A DNA stretch of 64,000 bases from Melghiribacillus thermohalophilus. Lineage in GTDB: Bacteria; Bacillota; Bacilli; Bacillales; Alkalibacillaceae. The position numbers and the translations under genes were made by a program. Positions 24,116 to 33,244 of the stretch are shown here, piece after piece. The notes under the pieces are model-generated. The model did no database searches and was not told where the DNA came from. It saw only the letters and a list, made by a program, of their open reading frames with translations. The stretch is taken from NCBI RefSeq assembly GCF_004342905.1, contig NZ_SMAN01000002.1, forward strand, positions 1-64,000, written 5' to 3'. Positions within the stretch are counted from its first letter, which is position 1. Each line of letters opens with the position of its first letter.

Positions 24116-25330
24116 ATGAAAAAGATGGGGTTTAAGGAATTCTTGTATATCGTTCCTGTATTATTTTTGATTGGTGTGTTTTCACTATGGCCGGTCATCC
24201 AGTCTTTTACCTATTCCTTTTTTGATTATCGGTTAAATGATCAGACAAAATCAGAGCTGCTATTAAGTGAGAAGTTTAACGTAGATTTATACAGTGAACG
24301 GTCCTTTTACATTGAGCGGTTTTTAAATCAGAGCATGCCTGAAATCACCGATGGAGAAGATCGGCAACAGGTTGAAAAACTGATAGCAGATCTAAATGAT
24401 CTGAATCAGCAGTTCGAGGGTCAGGAAGGCGTTATCAAAATATCCGGAGATGTGACCGATCAGGTTAAAAACGTGTATGAATCTGCCGATCAGCTCGTTG
24501 CTGAATTAAGTGAAACATATGAACTTGTTCAGGAAGAAAATTTGCCTTTGCTTATTGATGACATTCAAAATAGTTTAGTCCAGTCTAATTTTATTGGTCT
24601 GGAAGGCTATGCAAAGGCATTAACAGATGATCGTCTTCAATATTCACTTGGCGTGACCCTTGCCTTTACGATTATTTCGGTATTTTTGGAACTCGTGTTT
24701 GGTCTCGGCATGGCAATGATCATGAATAAAGCCATTCAGGGACAGGGCTTTATTCGAGTGACTTCTTTGATTCCCTGGGCCATTCCGACTGCAGTGGCAG
24801 CCTTGATGTGGAGCTATTTATATGATGGGCACTACGGAGTGGTGGCAGCCATTTTTGAATCACTCGGGTTCATCGAAAATTCAACGGATCTCCTGCAAAC
24901 CAGTCTGGGCGGAATCAGCGCAGTCATTCTTGCAGATGTGTGGAAAACAACGCCATATATGGCTATCCTCCTACTGGCAGGTTTGCAAAACATTCCAAAT
25001 ACATTATACGAAGCAGCATCCATAGACGGAGCATCAAAAATTCAGCAATTTTTCAAAGTAACACTGCCGCTCCTAAAACCTTCTATTCTTGTCGCTCTGT
25101 TATTCCGCACACTGGACGCATTCCGGGTGTTTGATTTGATTTATGTATTAACGAGCGGCGGACCAGGCGGGGCAACGGAAACGATGTCAGTCTATGCGTA
25201 TAAAGTGATGTTCGGCCAAATGAATTTCGGATATGGATCTGTGATCGTCATGATCATGTTTATCTGTGTGGCGATTATTGCAACGATTTATGTGAAAGTA
25301 CTTGGTACCAACCTTATGGAAAAAAATTAA
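24116..25330 (+). CDS. sugar ABC transporter permease, MalF-like, with large extracytoplasmic insertion
   Basis: A 404-residue inner permease subunit. After the first membrane helix (about 8-30, FLYIVPVLFLIGVFSLWPVI) comes an extracytoplasmic insertion of roughly 130 residues (about 40-165), mostly charged and helical (VEKLIADLNDLNQQFEG, DQLVAELSETYELVQEENL), then five helices of the BPD_transp_1 domain. The EAA loop that docks to the ATPase is EAASIDGASKIQQFFKVTLP. Ordinary Gram-positive MalF relatives have about 290 residues, so the loop recalls the P2 domain of enteric MalF. GAAGGAGGTCATCC precedes the ATG. Confidence 0.9.
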   Translation: MKKMGFKEFLYIVPVLFLIGVFSLWPVIQSFTYSFFDYRLNDQTKSELLLSEKFNVDLYSERSFYIERFLNQSMPEITDGEDRQQVEKLIADLNDLNQQFEGQEGVIKISGDVTDQVKNVYESADQLVAELSETYELVQEENLPLLIDDIQNSLVQSNFIGLEGYAKALTDDRLQYSLGVTLAFTIISVFLELVFGLGMAMIMNKAIQGQGFIRVTSLIPWAIPTAVAALMWSYLYDGHYGVVAAIFESLGFIENSTDLLQTSLGGISAVILADVWKTTPYMAILLLAGLQNIPNTLYEAASIDGASKIQQFFKVTLPLLKPSILVALLFRTLDAFRVFDLIYVLTSGGPGGATETMSVYAYKVMFGQMNFGYGSVIVMIMFICVAIIATIYVKVLGTNLMEKN

Positions 25331-25342
25331 GGAGGGAAGGGC

Positions 25343-26185
25343 ATGGCTAAATCAAAACATCCAAATGGAGCGAAAAAGTGGCCCTTTTTTACCGTCCTGT
25401 TTATCTATCTGGCCGTGGTTGTATTTCCATTTTTCTGGGTGCTGATTACCTCCTTCAAAAGCAACGGTGAAATTTTTGGTGATAACGCCTTTGGACTTAT
25501 TCCCCAGAATCCAACGATCCAGCATTATGTTTCGGTTATAACGGAAAAGGGCATGTTACATGCGATTATGAACAGTTTAATCGTTTCAGTGGTGACAACC
25601 ATATATATTATTTTAGTCGCAACGTTTGCGGCATACGCCATTTCCCGCTTTGAATTTCGGGGAAAAAATGTGCTGCTTGGGCTGATTTTAGCGGTATCGA
25701 TGTTTCCGCAGATGATTATCGTAGGTCCGATCTATGATTTATTTCTGAGCATTGGCTGGACCAACAGTTACTGGGTGGTGCTGCCGTACTCATCCATTAC
25801 CCTGCCAATGGCGGTATGGATTTTGGTGACCCACTTTAATCAGATTCCCCTGGCTCTTGAGGAATCGGCAAAAATAGACGGTGCAACACCTTTTCAGACC
25901 CTGTTTAAAATTGTCTTCCCTCTCGCAGCGCCCGGTGTATTCACCACTGCGATTATCGTATTTATCATTGCATGGAACGAATTTTTGTTGACCATTACAC
26001 TTAATGCCAACAGTAAGTTTCATACAGTTCCGGTAGCGATTTCGTTTTTGCGCACGCAATTCGAAATTCTCTGGGGACAGGTTGCAGCAGCAACCATCAT
26101 TGTGACCATCCCTACACTGATCATTGTCCTTTTATTCCAGCGGCAAATTGTATCCGGATTAACAAGCGGCGGTGTCAAGGAATAA
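25343..26185 (+). CDS. sugar ABC transporter permease, MalG-like
   Basis: A 280-residue permease with six membrane helices and the EAA loop EESAKIDGATPFQTLFKIVFP, the MalG-type partner of the preceding subunit. It begins 12 bases after that gene, with AAGGAGGG as ribosome binding site. No ATP-binding subunit is encoded here; many Bacillus sugar importers of this class share the general ATPase MsmX, which is the likely energiser. Confidence 0.92.
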   Translation: MAKSKHPNGAKKWPFFTVLFIYLAVVVFPFFWVLITSFKSNGEIFGDNAFGLIPQNPTIQHYVSVITEKGMLHAIMNSLIVSVVTTIYIILVATFAAYAISRFEFRGKNVLLGLILAVSMFPQMIIVGPIYDLFLSIGWTNSYWVVLPYSSITLPMAVWILVTHFNQIPLALEESAKIDGATPFQTLFKIVFPLAAPGVFTTAIIVFIIAWNEFLLTITLNANSKFHTVPVAISFLRTQFEILWGQVAAATIIVTIPTLIIVLLFQRQIVSGLTSGGVKE

Positions 26186-26212
26186 GCAACAGAGACAAAG
26201 AGGTGAGACAGA

Positions 26213-28516
26213 ATGACATGGACGGTTTCGAGCCGGACACTCCAGAAAAAAGATTTATGGACTCAGGAAAGTTTATATGCCCTTGGCAATGGCTATATTG
26301 GTGTGCGCGGCAATTTTGAAGAAACATATGGATCCGGTTTGAAAGAAATAAGAGGAACTTACCTGAACGCTTTTCATGATGTTATTGATATCCCGTATGG
26401 CGAAAAACAATACGGTTTTCCTTCTACCCAGCAAAAGATGGTGAACGTGATTGATGCCCAGACGATTAAACTATATTTTGGAGAAGAAAGGGAAGCCTTT
26501 TCAATCAGTGATGGAGAAATTCTTGATTACAAACGGTCTCTCCATCTGGACCAGGGGTACTCTAGCAGAAAAATTCACTGGCGTTCACCTCGGGGAAAAG
26601 AGGTAAACATGTATTTTGAACGGCTAGTCTCTTTTGCACATCGGGAATTGTTCACCATCTTCCTACGTGTGGAACCAGTTAATTTTCAAGGATTGGTTAC
26701 CATTGAATCAACAGTAAATGGAGACGTTTACAATTATGTCAATCCTGATGACCCTCGTGTCGGTGCAGGACATGCGAAAAGCCTGAACGTAGTAAAAGCC
26801 GAAGTCAATCAACAGAGAGGAATGGTCCTGTGTGAGACGAAAACATCCGACCTCCAGGTTGGATGCCTGACGGAACATGAGATTCATCCTTCTTCCAGTA
26901 GGATGGAAATCTCCAGTGATGAACATTCGGTCTCTTTTACCTATGAATGTTTTCTCAAACAGGGTGAAGGAATGGAACTGGTGAAAAAAAACATCTATGT
27001 GGATACATTGCGTCATGGAAACGACCTTTTGCAGGCAGCAAATGAAAAAATGGACACATTCAAACATCTGTCTTTTTCGGATATAAAAGATGCCCAGATC
27101 AGATATATGGAGGCTTTCTGGAAGCGTAGCGACGTGGAGATTGAAGGAGATTCATCCCTGCAGGAGGGCATTCGGTTTAATCTGTTCCATCTCTTGCAGG
27201 CTGCTGGAAGAGACCCGTATAGCAACGTGGGGGCCAAAGGGCTTTCGGGTGAAGGATATGAAGGGCACTATTTCTGGGATACGGAAATTTACATTGTTCC
27301 GGTATTTTTAATGACGAATCCGGAACTGGCCAAACAATTGCTGATTTACCGCTACTCGATTCTGGATGACGCCAGAAATCGTGCCAGAGAGCTGGGACAT
27401 AAAAAAGGGGCGCTGTATCCGTGGCGAACGATCAGCGGTACAGAGTGTTCCTCGTTCTTCCCGGCTGGAACGGCTCAGTATCACATCAGTGCTGATATTG
27501 CCTACAGTTATATCCAGTATTTTCATGCGACAAAAGATATACCATTTATGATTGATTATGGCGCAGAGGTCCTGTTTGAAACCGCCAGATTATGGACAGA
27601 TGTTGGTCATTACCGGAATGATGGCCGATTTGCGATTGAAGATGTTACCGGACCTGATGAATACACATGTATTGTGAACAACAACTATTATACCAATGTA
27701 ATGGCGAAACATAATTTATACTGGGCAAGCATGATCTATCATGAACTAAAAAAATGGAATCAAAAGGCTTTTGACCGGTTAGCCGGCAAGCTTCAGCTGG
27801 ATGATCAGGAAGCAGAAGATTGGAAAAATGCTGCTGACCATATGTACCTCCCTTATGATGAAGAGCGGGACATCAACCCGCAGGATGATACATTTTTAGA
27901 CAAAGCCATCTGGGACTTTGCCGGTACACCAGAGGATCATTATCCACTTTTGCTTCACTATCACCCTTTAACCCTATACCGTTACCAGGTATGTAAACAG
28001 GCTGACACAGTGCTGGCCCATTTTCTCCTGGAGGATGAAGTAAAGCCTGAAACGATGAAACATTCTTTTGATTACTACGAGAAAATTACAACCCATGATT
28101 CTTCCCTTTCCACCTGTATTTTCAGCATTATGGCTGCAAGGCTGGGGGATATGGACAAGGCTTACCGTTATTTTATCGAGACCGCCAGACTGGATTTAGA
28201 TAATACAAAAGGGAATACGAAAGACGGACTTCACATGGCAAACATGGGCGGCACCTGGATGGCCATTGTATTTGGCTTTGCCGGTTTGCGAATCAAGGAA
28301 GATGGATTGTATTTATCACCGAAAATTCCGGAAGGATGGAGTCGTTATTCTTTTCATGTACAATATCAGAACAGCAATATGAAAATCACCGTGACAAACG
28401 ATGAACTAAAGATTGAACTGATTGAAGGGAGCGAGGTAACCCTTAAACTTTATGGTGAACGGTACACCATCAAACGCCAGACTCCCTTTGCACGATCCAT
28501 AAAAGAAACCGTGTAA
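26213..28516 (+). CDS. mapA: glycoside hydrolase family 65 phosphorylase, probably maltose phosphorylase
   Basis: A 767-residue GH65 enzyme. It would split maltose with phosphate to beta-glucose 1-phosphate and glucose in the cytoplasm, saving an ATP. The catalytic acid is Glu483 in VTGPDEYT, in the position of the Lactobacillus maltose phosphorylase glutamate; other family segments are GNGYIGVRGNFEE near the N terminus, GHYFWDTEIY and GLHMANMGGTWMAIVFGFAG. Kojibiose or trehalose phosphorylase cannot be excluded by eye. It is the last gene of the import operon; the beta-phosphoglucomutase usually needed downstream is not in this cluster. Confidence 0.87.
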   Translation: MTWTVSSRTLQKKDLWTQESLYALGNGYIGVRGNFEETYGSGLKEIRGTYLNAFHDVIDIPYGEKQYGFPSTQQKMVNVIDAQTIKLYFGEEREAFSISDGEILDYKRSLHLDQGYSSRKIHWRSPRGKEVNMYFERLVSFAHRELFTIFLRVEPVNFQGLVTIESTVNGDVYNYVNPDDPRVGAGHAKSLNVVKAEVNQQRGMVLCETKTSDLQVGCLTEHEIHPSSSRMEISSDEHSVSFTYECFLKQGEGMELVKKNIYVDTLRHGNDLLQAANEKMDTFKHLSFSDIKDAQIRYMEAFWKRSDVEIEGDSSLQEGIRFNLFHLLQAAGRDPYSNVGAKGLSGEGYEGHYFWDTEIYIVPVFLMTNPELAKQLLIYRYSILDDARNRARELGHKKGALYPWRTISGTECSSFFPAGTAQYHISADIAYSYIQYFHATKDIPFMIDYGAEVLFETARLWTDVGHYRNDGRFAIEDVTGPDEYTCIVNNNYYTNVMAKHNLYWASMIYHELKKWNQKAFDRLAGKLQLDDQEAEDWKNAADHMYLPYDEERDINPQDDTFLDKAIWDFAGTPEDHYPLLLHYHPLTLYRYQVCKQADTVLAHFLLEDEVKPETMKHSFDYYEKITTHDSSLSTCIFSIMAARLGDMDKAYRYFIETARLDLDNTKGNTKDGLHMANMGGTWMAIVFGFAGLRIKEDGLYLSPKIPEGWSRYSFHVQYQNSNMKITVTNDELKIELIEGSEVTLKLYGERYTIKRQTPFARSIKETV

Positions 28517-28743
28517 TGAAAAGGTGCTCCGGATGGTGCCAGTGCCAGGTGCTAACCGGGGCATCCGCTACATGGGAGATGCTGCCTACATATGGATACG
28601 GACGAAAAACCTATGTCAGCATACATTTTCCAGATACTAGTAAACCTGTGTAGTCATAAATGCTTGAATTTTTTAAAAAGGTAAACAATTGACTGGATTT
28701 CATGTATAATAATAATTGGAGTCTTGGAAAAGGGGCGGGTTTG

Positions 28744-28899
28744 ATGAGCACCTATCGGCAGCTGAAATCAGAATTTGAGTCAAAATTAAAACGAAAACTG
28801 GCAGATGAAGAAAAAAATTTTTTATACTGGGTTTGTGAAAAACATTTTCAGGAAAATCGGAATATACGCCGCAAGCAATTTTTTCTGCTGTTCAAGTAA
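28744..28899 (+). CDS. small hypothetical protein
   Basis: A 51-residue, lysine- and glutamate-rich helical protein (ATG at 28744 after AAAGGGGCGGG). Its text, RQLKSEFESKLKRKL followed by EEKNFLYWVCEKHF, looks like a real small protein with amphipathic helices, but I do not recognise a named family. A TATAAT at 28705-28710 lies upstream with no good -35, and a perfect terminator follows directly, so it appears to be a complete single-gene unit. Confidence 0.6.
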   Translation: MSTYRQLKSEFESKLKRKLADEEKNFLYWVCEKHFQENRNIRRKQFFLLFK

Positions 28900-28914
28900 C
28901 ATTTTTGGCCTTTT

Positions 28915-28970
28915 AAATGGGGCTGTCTCAGAAGAATGGATGAATTCTTTTGAGACAGCCCCATTTTGTG
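28915..28970. terminator. strong bidirectional terminator
   Basis: AAATGGGGCTGTCTCA at 28915-28930 pairs perfectly with TGAGACAGCCCCATTT at 28951-28966; the loop contains a second small hairpin. It lies between two convergent small genes. Confidence 0.9.
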
Positions 28971-28995
28971 GTGACAACTTTCTATGGGGTGTCGG

Positions 28996-29196
28996 TCACG
29001 TTTTTGAATGGTCAGGGGCATCTGATTGCGCTTTTTGCGGGAAGCAATTTTCACATATGAAACTTCCCGCATGTTTTAAATATGATTTTATTTCGGTCAT
29101 CCCTTTATGTTCGGGAAACCGCATCTTGATGAAAACAACATCTCCCCCTTTGATTTCTTTATCACATTCTATGCATCTGGGAACGTTGCCAAACAC
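28996..29196 (-). CDS. small two-CxxC zinc-ribbon-like protein
   Basis: A 66-residue protein with RCIEC near the N terminus and FICENC about 35 residues later, a probable four-cysteine zinc site, framing KMRFPEHKGMTEIKSYL. I recall close relatives in Bacillaceae that are often mislabelled as Fe3+-hydroxamate transporter substrate-binding proteins; nothing in the sequence supports transport. The start is a GTG seven bases after GGGGG. It is convergent with the 51-residue gene and shares its terminator. Confidence 0.72.
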   Translation of the reverse strand: MFGNVPRCIECDKEIKGGDVVFIKMRFPEHKGMTEIKSYLKHAGSFICENCFPQKAQSDAPDHSKT

Positions 29197-29516
29197 TTAT
29201 CTGCCCCCCAGTTTCCATTTGGTTTATAGGTAAATACGAAAATGTTCATAATGGGTTTCATGAGTGTATTCCTGGAGGCTCGCGTAAGCTTCAGGCTCCT
29301 CCCCGTGACTCAGGAATGGTTAGTATCTTGCCAGTTTTGAGTCGGTTTGCCGTTTGTATTCCTCTGGAATGGTGTCTCGGCTCCCTGTTGCCTGGCCGAA
29401 TTGCCCTTCCATAATTCCCCTTCTTGCGCTCCCTTTCTTATCCTGTCATCTCTCGGTGTATAGTTCCTATGGATTTTCACATCCTAACATCAGAACTGAC
29501 AGAAAGGATAGAGTTT
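29197..29516. other. intergenic stretch, nothing recognised
   Basis: Upstream of the antiporter gene the sequence holds a GGAGGC/GCCTCC-type weak hairpin near 29273 and no gene I can support. An in-frame extension of the antiporter ORF reaches back to 29424 but lacks a ribosome binding site. Confidence 0.4.
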
Positions 29517-30917
29517 ATGGAGTGGTTATCAATTCTTCCCTTTTTCATCGTGATTTTGGTAGCGGTTATAACAAAACAGGTAGTTCCAAGTCTGTTTTTA
29601 GGAGTGCTGGCATCCGGTTATCTGGCCGAGCTTCACTGGCTTGATGGACTAACGGCCATGTTGAGATACATGGTTGAAAGTTTAAGTGATCCAAATAACC
29701 TGAAAATCATCATCTTTTTATATGCGTTTTCAGCCCTTGTTGGCCTGATGAAGATGGCGGGGGGCATAAAAGGATTTGTCAGCAAAGCCTCCGAAAAAAT
29801 GAAAACAAAACGAAGCGCCCTTTTGCTTACCTGGATTTCAGCTTTAGGTACGTTTGCTGCTCCCAGTTTTCGTATTGTCACCATTACGCCTATTTTAAAA
29901 GCTTTAAAAAGTAAAATTAAGATGACAAAACAGGAACTTGGATTTGTGATTGAAACAACCGCCTCCCCTTTGATTGTCCTCATTCCGGTTGCAACCGCAT
30001 TTGTAGGGTATATGACATCGATCATTGAGCTGTCGTTGCATCAGTCGGGAATACAGGGTGATGCCTATAGTTTATTTTTAAACAGTATTCCTTACAATTT
30101 TTTTGCCTTTGCCATGATCTTGACCGGAATATATTATGCTGTTTTTCATAAGCGGGGAAAAGATATAAGCGTAAAGGAAGAGAATCATCCAGGAGAGGAA
30201 GAAGACGGCTGGGAGGACTGTCATCCTGCAGTTGCGGAAGAATTTCCTGAAAAACCGATGAATTTAATTTTTCCCCTGATTAGTGTGATCTTTTTTACCT
30301 TTTTCTTTATGTATTTTTTGGGAGGAGAAAGCGGGGTTAAGGGGCTGGAGGTTTTTCTTGAAGCCAATGTGCTGGATGCCATGGTATTAGGGCTGCTGAT
30401 CACGATTGTATGGTTTTTGATATACCTCCTTCGATTCCATAAGTTAAAGGTCATGATGAAATATTTGATAGAAGGCGGAAATGAAATGATGGGGGTCATC
30501 GTCCTGTTAACACTCGTCTGGGCCCTGAGTATCGGATCTGAAGAACTGAAGTTTGCTGATACGATTTCTTCTGCTCTATCCTGGATTCCTCCTGCATTCG
30601 TCGGCGGGCTTCTATTCGTTGTTGGATGTGGTCTGTCTTATTTCATCGGATCAGCATGGGGTACATGGGGGATCTTAATGCCTGTAGGTGTTTCACTGGC
30701 TCAGGCTGCAGGAAGCGATCTGGCCTTTGTCATTGGCGCTGTGTTCGCCAGCGGAACATTTGGTGCATTCGCCTCCCCTTTAAGCGATGATACCAATACC
30801 ACAGCAGGGATTCTTGATTTAAATACGATTCAATACGCGAAATATAAATTAAAACCTGCTCTGATTGCGGCAGTCATTGCAGCTGTTCTATTTTTTATTA
30901 CTCCGGTATTTGTTTAA
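29517..30917 (+). CDS. NhaC family Na+/H+ antiporter
   Basis: A 466-residue membrane protein with about 11 helices. Segments such as FLGVLASGYLAELHW, GTFAAPSFRIVTITPILKALK, IETTASPLIVLIPVATAFVGY, FIGSAWGTWGILMPVGVSLA and FGAFASPLSDDTNTTAGI are those of the NhaC/YmfI branch that exchanges internal Na+ for external H+ and supports pH and salt tolerance. A hydrophilic acidic loop (about 225-255) separates the two halves. The ATG at 29517 follows AAAGGAT by eight bases. The 3' end overlaps the convergent YwaF-like gene by 30 bases. Confidence 0.88.
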   Translation: MEWLSILPFFIVILVAVITKQVVPSLFLGVLASGYLAELHWLDGLTAMLRYMVESLSDPNNLKIIIFLYAFSALVGLMKMAGGIKGFVSKASEKMKTKRSALLLTWISALGTFAAPSFRIVTITPILKALKSKIKMTKQELGFVIETTASPLIVLIPVATAFVGYMTSIIELSLHQSGIQGDAYSLFLNSIPYNFFAFAMILTGIYYAVFHKRGKDISVKEENHPGEEEDGWEDCHPAVAEEFPEKPMNLIFPLISVIFFTFFFMYFLGGESGVKGLEVFLEANVLDAMVLGLLITIVWFLIYLLRFHKLKVMMKYLIEGGNEMMGVIVLLTLVWALSIGSEELKFADTISSALSWIPPAFVGGLLFVVGCGLSYFIGSAWGTWGILMPVGVSLAQAAGSDLAFVIGAVFASGTFGAFASPLSDDTNTTAGILDLNTIQYAKYKLKPALIAAVIAAVLFFITPVFV

Positions 30918-31616
30918 TCCATAGGCATACCACAACCATTGAATGATGAATACAAATAATGCTGTAACTTCCAGACTGATCAAGTAATTGATCCCGTCCC
31001 CGAAAAAATCCAGGAGTGTGGCCGCTTCTGGTCTTTTGTTTAAATATAAATAATTGGCATTCCAGAGCCGATTAAGAGGATAAATCAAAAGGGCATACAG
31101 ATTTAAAACAATAAAGACTTCCAAAACCACTCTGAAGCGTATGGATACGGGTCTGGTTAATACAAGAAACAAACTGGCCCAGGAAATGATCATATGATGA
31201 ATGAAAAATTTAAAAAAACGAAAATGAGGGAAATCATAGGGTAATTCCGGAGTGATTAAAGCCAGCATTGCCGGTGTGAGTCCGATAAAAAAAGCAATTT
31301 GAATCAGTTTTTCATAATTGGTCAGGAGGGCGGTAGCCGCCACGATTGAAGCGATTCCGCAAAGGTGCAGGGGAAGATGGTCTGCCGGGTTCCATACCCC
31401 ATTCGCAGCAGTCCATACTTGATAACTGATTTCAGATCCAAGGAGCAGTATAAAGAAAAAGCCTCTTAATGAATGTTCAAGCGGTGGATGAGTTTGTATC
31501 AAAATTGAACCTTTAACAAGTAAGAAAATACCGAAAAAGAATAAGGCAAGCATAATCCAATGGGAAGATGAAAAGGCCACAAAAGGCGGGCTGTCACTAT
31601 TGTTAGACCAGTACAT
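30888..31616 (-). CDS. TIGR02206/YwaF-like integral membrane protein
   Basis: A 242-residue protein with six or seven membrane helices and the family motifs PLHLCGIASIVAATALL, ISYQVWTA and HHMIISWASLFL. B. subtilis YwaF is the reference member; the function is unknown. A CAGGAGGATATCG site precedes the ATG. It is monocistronic and convergent with nhaC. Confidence 0.85.
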   Translation of the reverse strand: MYWSNNSDSPPFVAFSSSHWIMLALFFFGIFLLVKGSILIQTHPPLEHSLRGFFFILLLGSEISYQVWTAANGVWNPADHLPLHLCGIASIVAATALLTNYEKLIQIAFFIGLTPAMLALITPELPYDFPHFRFFKFFIHHMIISWASLFLVLTRPVSIRFRVVLEVFIVLNLYALLIYPLNRLWNANYLYLNKRPEAATLLDFFGDGINYLISLEVTALFVFIIQWLWYAYGLNKYRSNKK

Positions 31617-31930
31617 CGATATCCTCCTGAGGGTACAGTCTCTTCTTTCAAAGAGCTGAGCGAAGAATTTATTTCATTTTAACATATGAAATCTTCATGA
31701 TCGGATCAAAATCTTTTTCTGTATCAATCGGAATAAGATTAATTATCAGGATTCATATTTTTATCATATATTCTCAATATGTTTGACAAATTTATGATCA
31801 GCGTTACAGGTATAATCCGTTAAAATTAATCATGAAAGAGTAGAATGTATGTGTTCGATAGAAAAGCCCGGGCAGAGAAAACGTTTGATGTGTAAAACTT
31901 TTTATACGTTTTAAAAGGGTGTGATGTCCT
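31617..31930. other. intergenic stretch ahead of the nos genes
   Basis: AT-rich DNA between divergent genes. TTGACA at 31783-31788 and TATAAT at 31811-31816 are both perfect but 22 bases apart, too far for an ordinary sigma-A promoter unless an activator twists the DNA. No nosZ or part of it is present here. Confidence 0.4.
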
Positions 31931-31972
31931 ATTCGATCATCGTTTATTTATCCGATCATCCTGATCATTTTT

Positions 31973-33244
31973 TTGGGTTTTCCATACATGACTTCTGCTG
32001 CAGAGGCTGAGAATGTGCTGCAGCGGATGATCAATGAAGCTTCTCCAGGAGATGTTATCAAAGTTCCGGCCGGGGAATATTCGGGTCCAATCGTCGTTGA
32101 TAAACCGCTGACTGTCCAATCCAATGGGGCAGCGACAATCAGGGGAAGTCAGTTAGATCCTGTCATAACGGTTTTATCTGAGCAGGTAACACTGGATGGA
32201 CTCAAAATCATCCACCAGTCTCCAGACAAAGATACCAGGGCTATACTTGTAGAAGGAAATCATCATAACCTGAATAACCTAACGATCCGTACTGATGGGT
32301 ATGGTATTGTATTAAGGGACGCGCACCAGAGCAGGATTACAGAAAATACGATTACGGGAAATGCAGATAGACCAGTATCCGAAAGGCAAAACGGAATCGA
32401 TTTATTCGGGTCCCATGACAATGTGATTGCCAATAATGACATAATCTATGTCCATGATGGGGTCTATATGGAAAGAAGTGAAGACAATAAGGTGACTCAG
32501 AATCATGTGACAAACTCCCGTTACGGCTTTCATCTTATGTTTACTGAAGGAACCATTCTGTCACAAAATCAATCTGAACAAAACGTGACAGGCGCCATGG
32601 TCATGGGGACCAGGGAAACATCCGTAAGAGACAATCAGTTCAGCGAACAATTAAACCATGTTTATGCCCAGGGGCTGCTTCTGTATGATGTGCAAAACGC
32701 GGAGGTCCATCATAATGTGATTAACGCCAATCTGGTCGGGATGTTGATTCAGGATTCAAAGGAAAACCGCATTTATCAAAATCATGTAGCAGCAAACTTT
32801 ATAGGTGTTCAGTTGTTAAATGCAGAGCACAATGACATTTTTGAAAACAACTTTGTCGCCAATGTTGTATCCGGGCAGGCCCAGCACAGCGCCTTTAATC
32901 GGGTTCAGGGAAATTACTGGGACAGTCATATGGGGCTGGATTTAGACGGGGATGACCACAGTGAAATGGCTTTTCGGGCTGATCCATTTTTCTATACGAT
33001 TGTAAAAGACAAACCGGCTTTTCAAATCTTTTTCCAGGCGCCGGGAATGGTATTTATGGAGAATCTGTTGAAGTCTGATACAAATTTATGGATGACAGAT
33101 ACTGCTCCACTCATTGAACCTGTTACGGAATCTGAGGTAGAAAACCGATCATCGTCGCTATTATTTATTGGATTTAGTGTTTTGCTTTTGTTATACAGCT
33201 TCTATTTTATATATTTTGGAGGGATTAGAAAATATGAAACGTAA
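31973..33244 (+). CDS. nosD: NosD, nitrous oxide reductase maturation protein
   Basis: A right-handed beta-helix protein with carbohydrate-binding/sugar-hydrolase (CASH) repeats such as NDIIYVHDGVYMERSEDN, NRIYQNHVAANFIGVQLL and NDIFENNFVANVV. Outside the cytoplasm, NosD helps to deliver copper or sulfide for the CuZ centre of nitrous oxide reductase, together with NosF and NosY. A C-terminal helix (about 400-418) anchors it. The frame contains a good hydrophobic signal segment (FIYPIILIIFLGFPYMTSAA), but it begins upstream of any ATG, just after an in-frame TGA at 31922. I use the TTG at 31973; an ATT start at 31931 or an upstream frameshift would restore the full signal. Confidence 0.85.
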   Translation: MGFPYMTSAAEAENVLQRMINEASPGDVIKVPAGEYSGPIVVDKPLTVQSNGAATIRGSQLDPVITVLSEQVTLDGLKIIHQSPDKDTRAILVEGNHHNLNNLTIRTDGYGIVLRDAHQSRITENTITGNADRPVSERQNGIDLFGSHDNVIANNDIIYVHDGVYMERSEDNKVTQNHVTNSRYGFHLMFTEGTILSQNQSEQNVTGAMVMGTRETSVRDNQFSEQLNHVYAQGLLLYDVQNAEVHHNVINANLVGMLIQDSKENRIYQNHVAANFIGVQLLNAEHNDIFENNFVANVVSGQAQHSAFNRVQGNYWDSHMGLDLDGDDHSEMAFRADPFFYTIVKDKPAFQIFFQAPGMVFMENLLKSDTNLWMTDTAPLIEPVTESEVENRSSSLLFIGFSVLLLLYSFYFIYFGGIRKYET

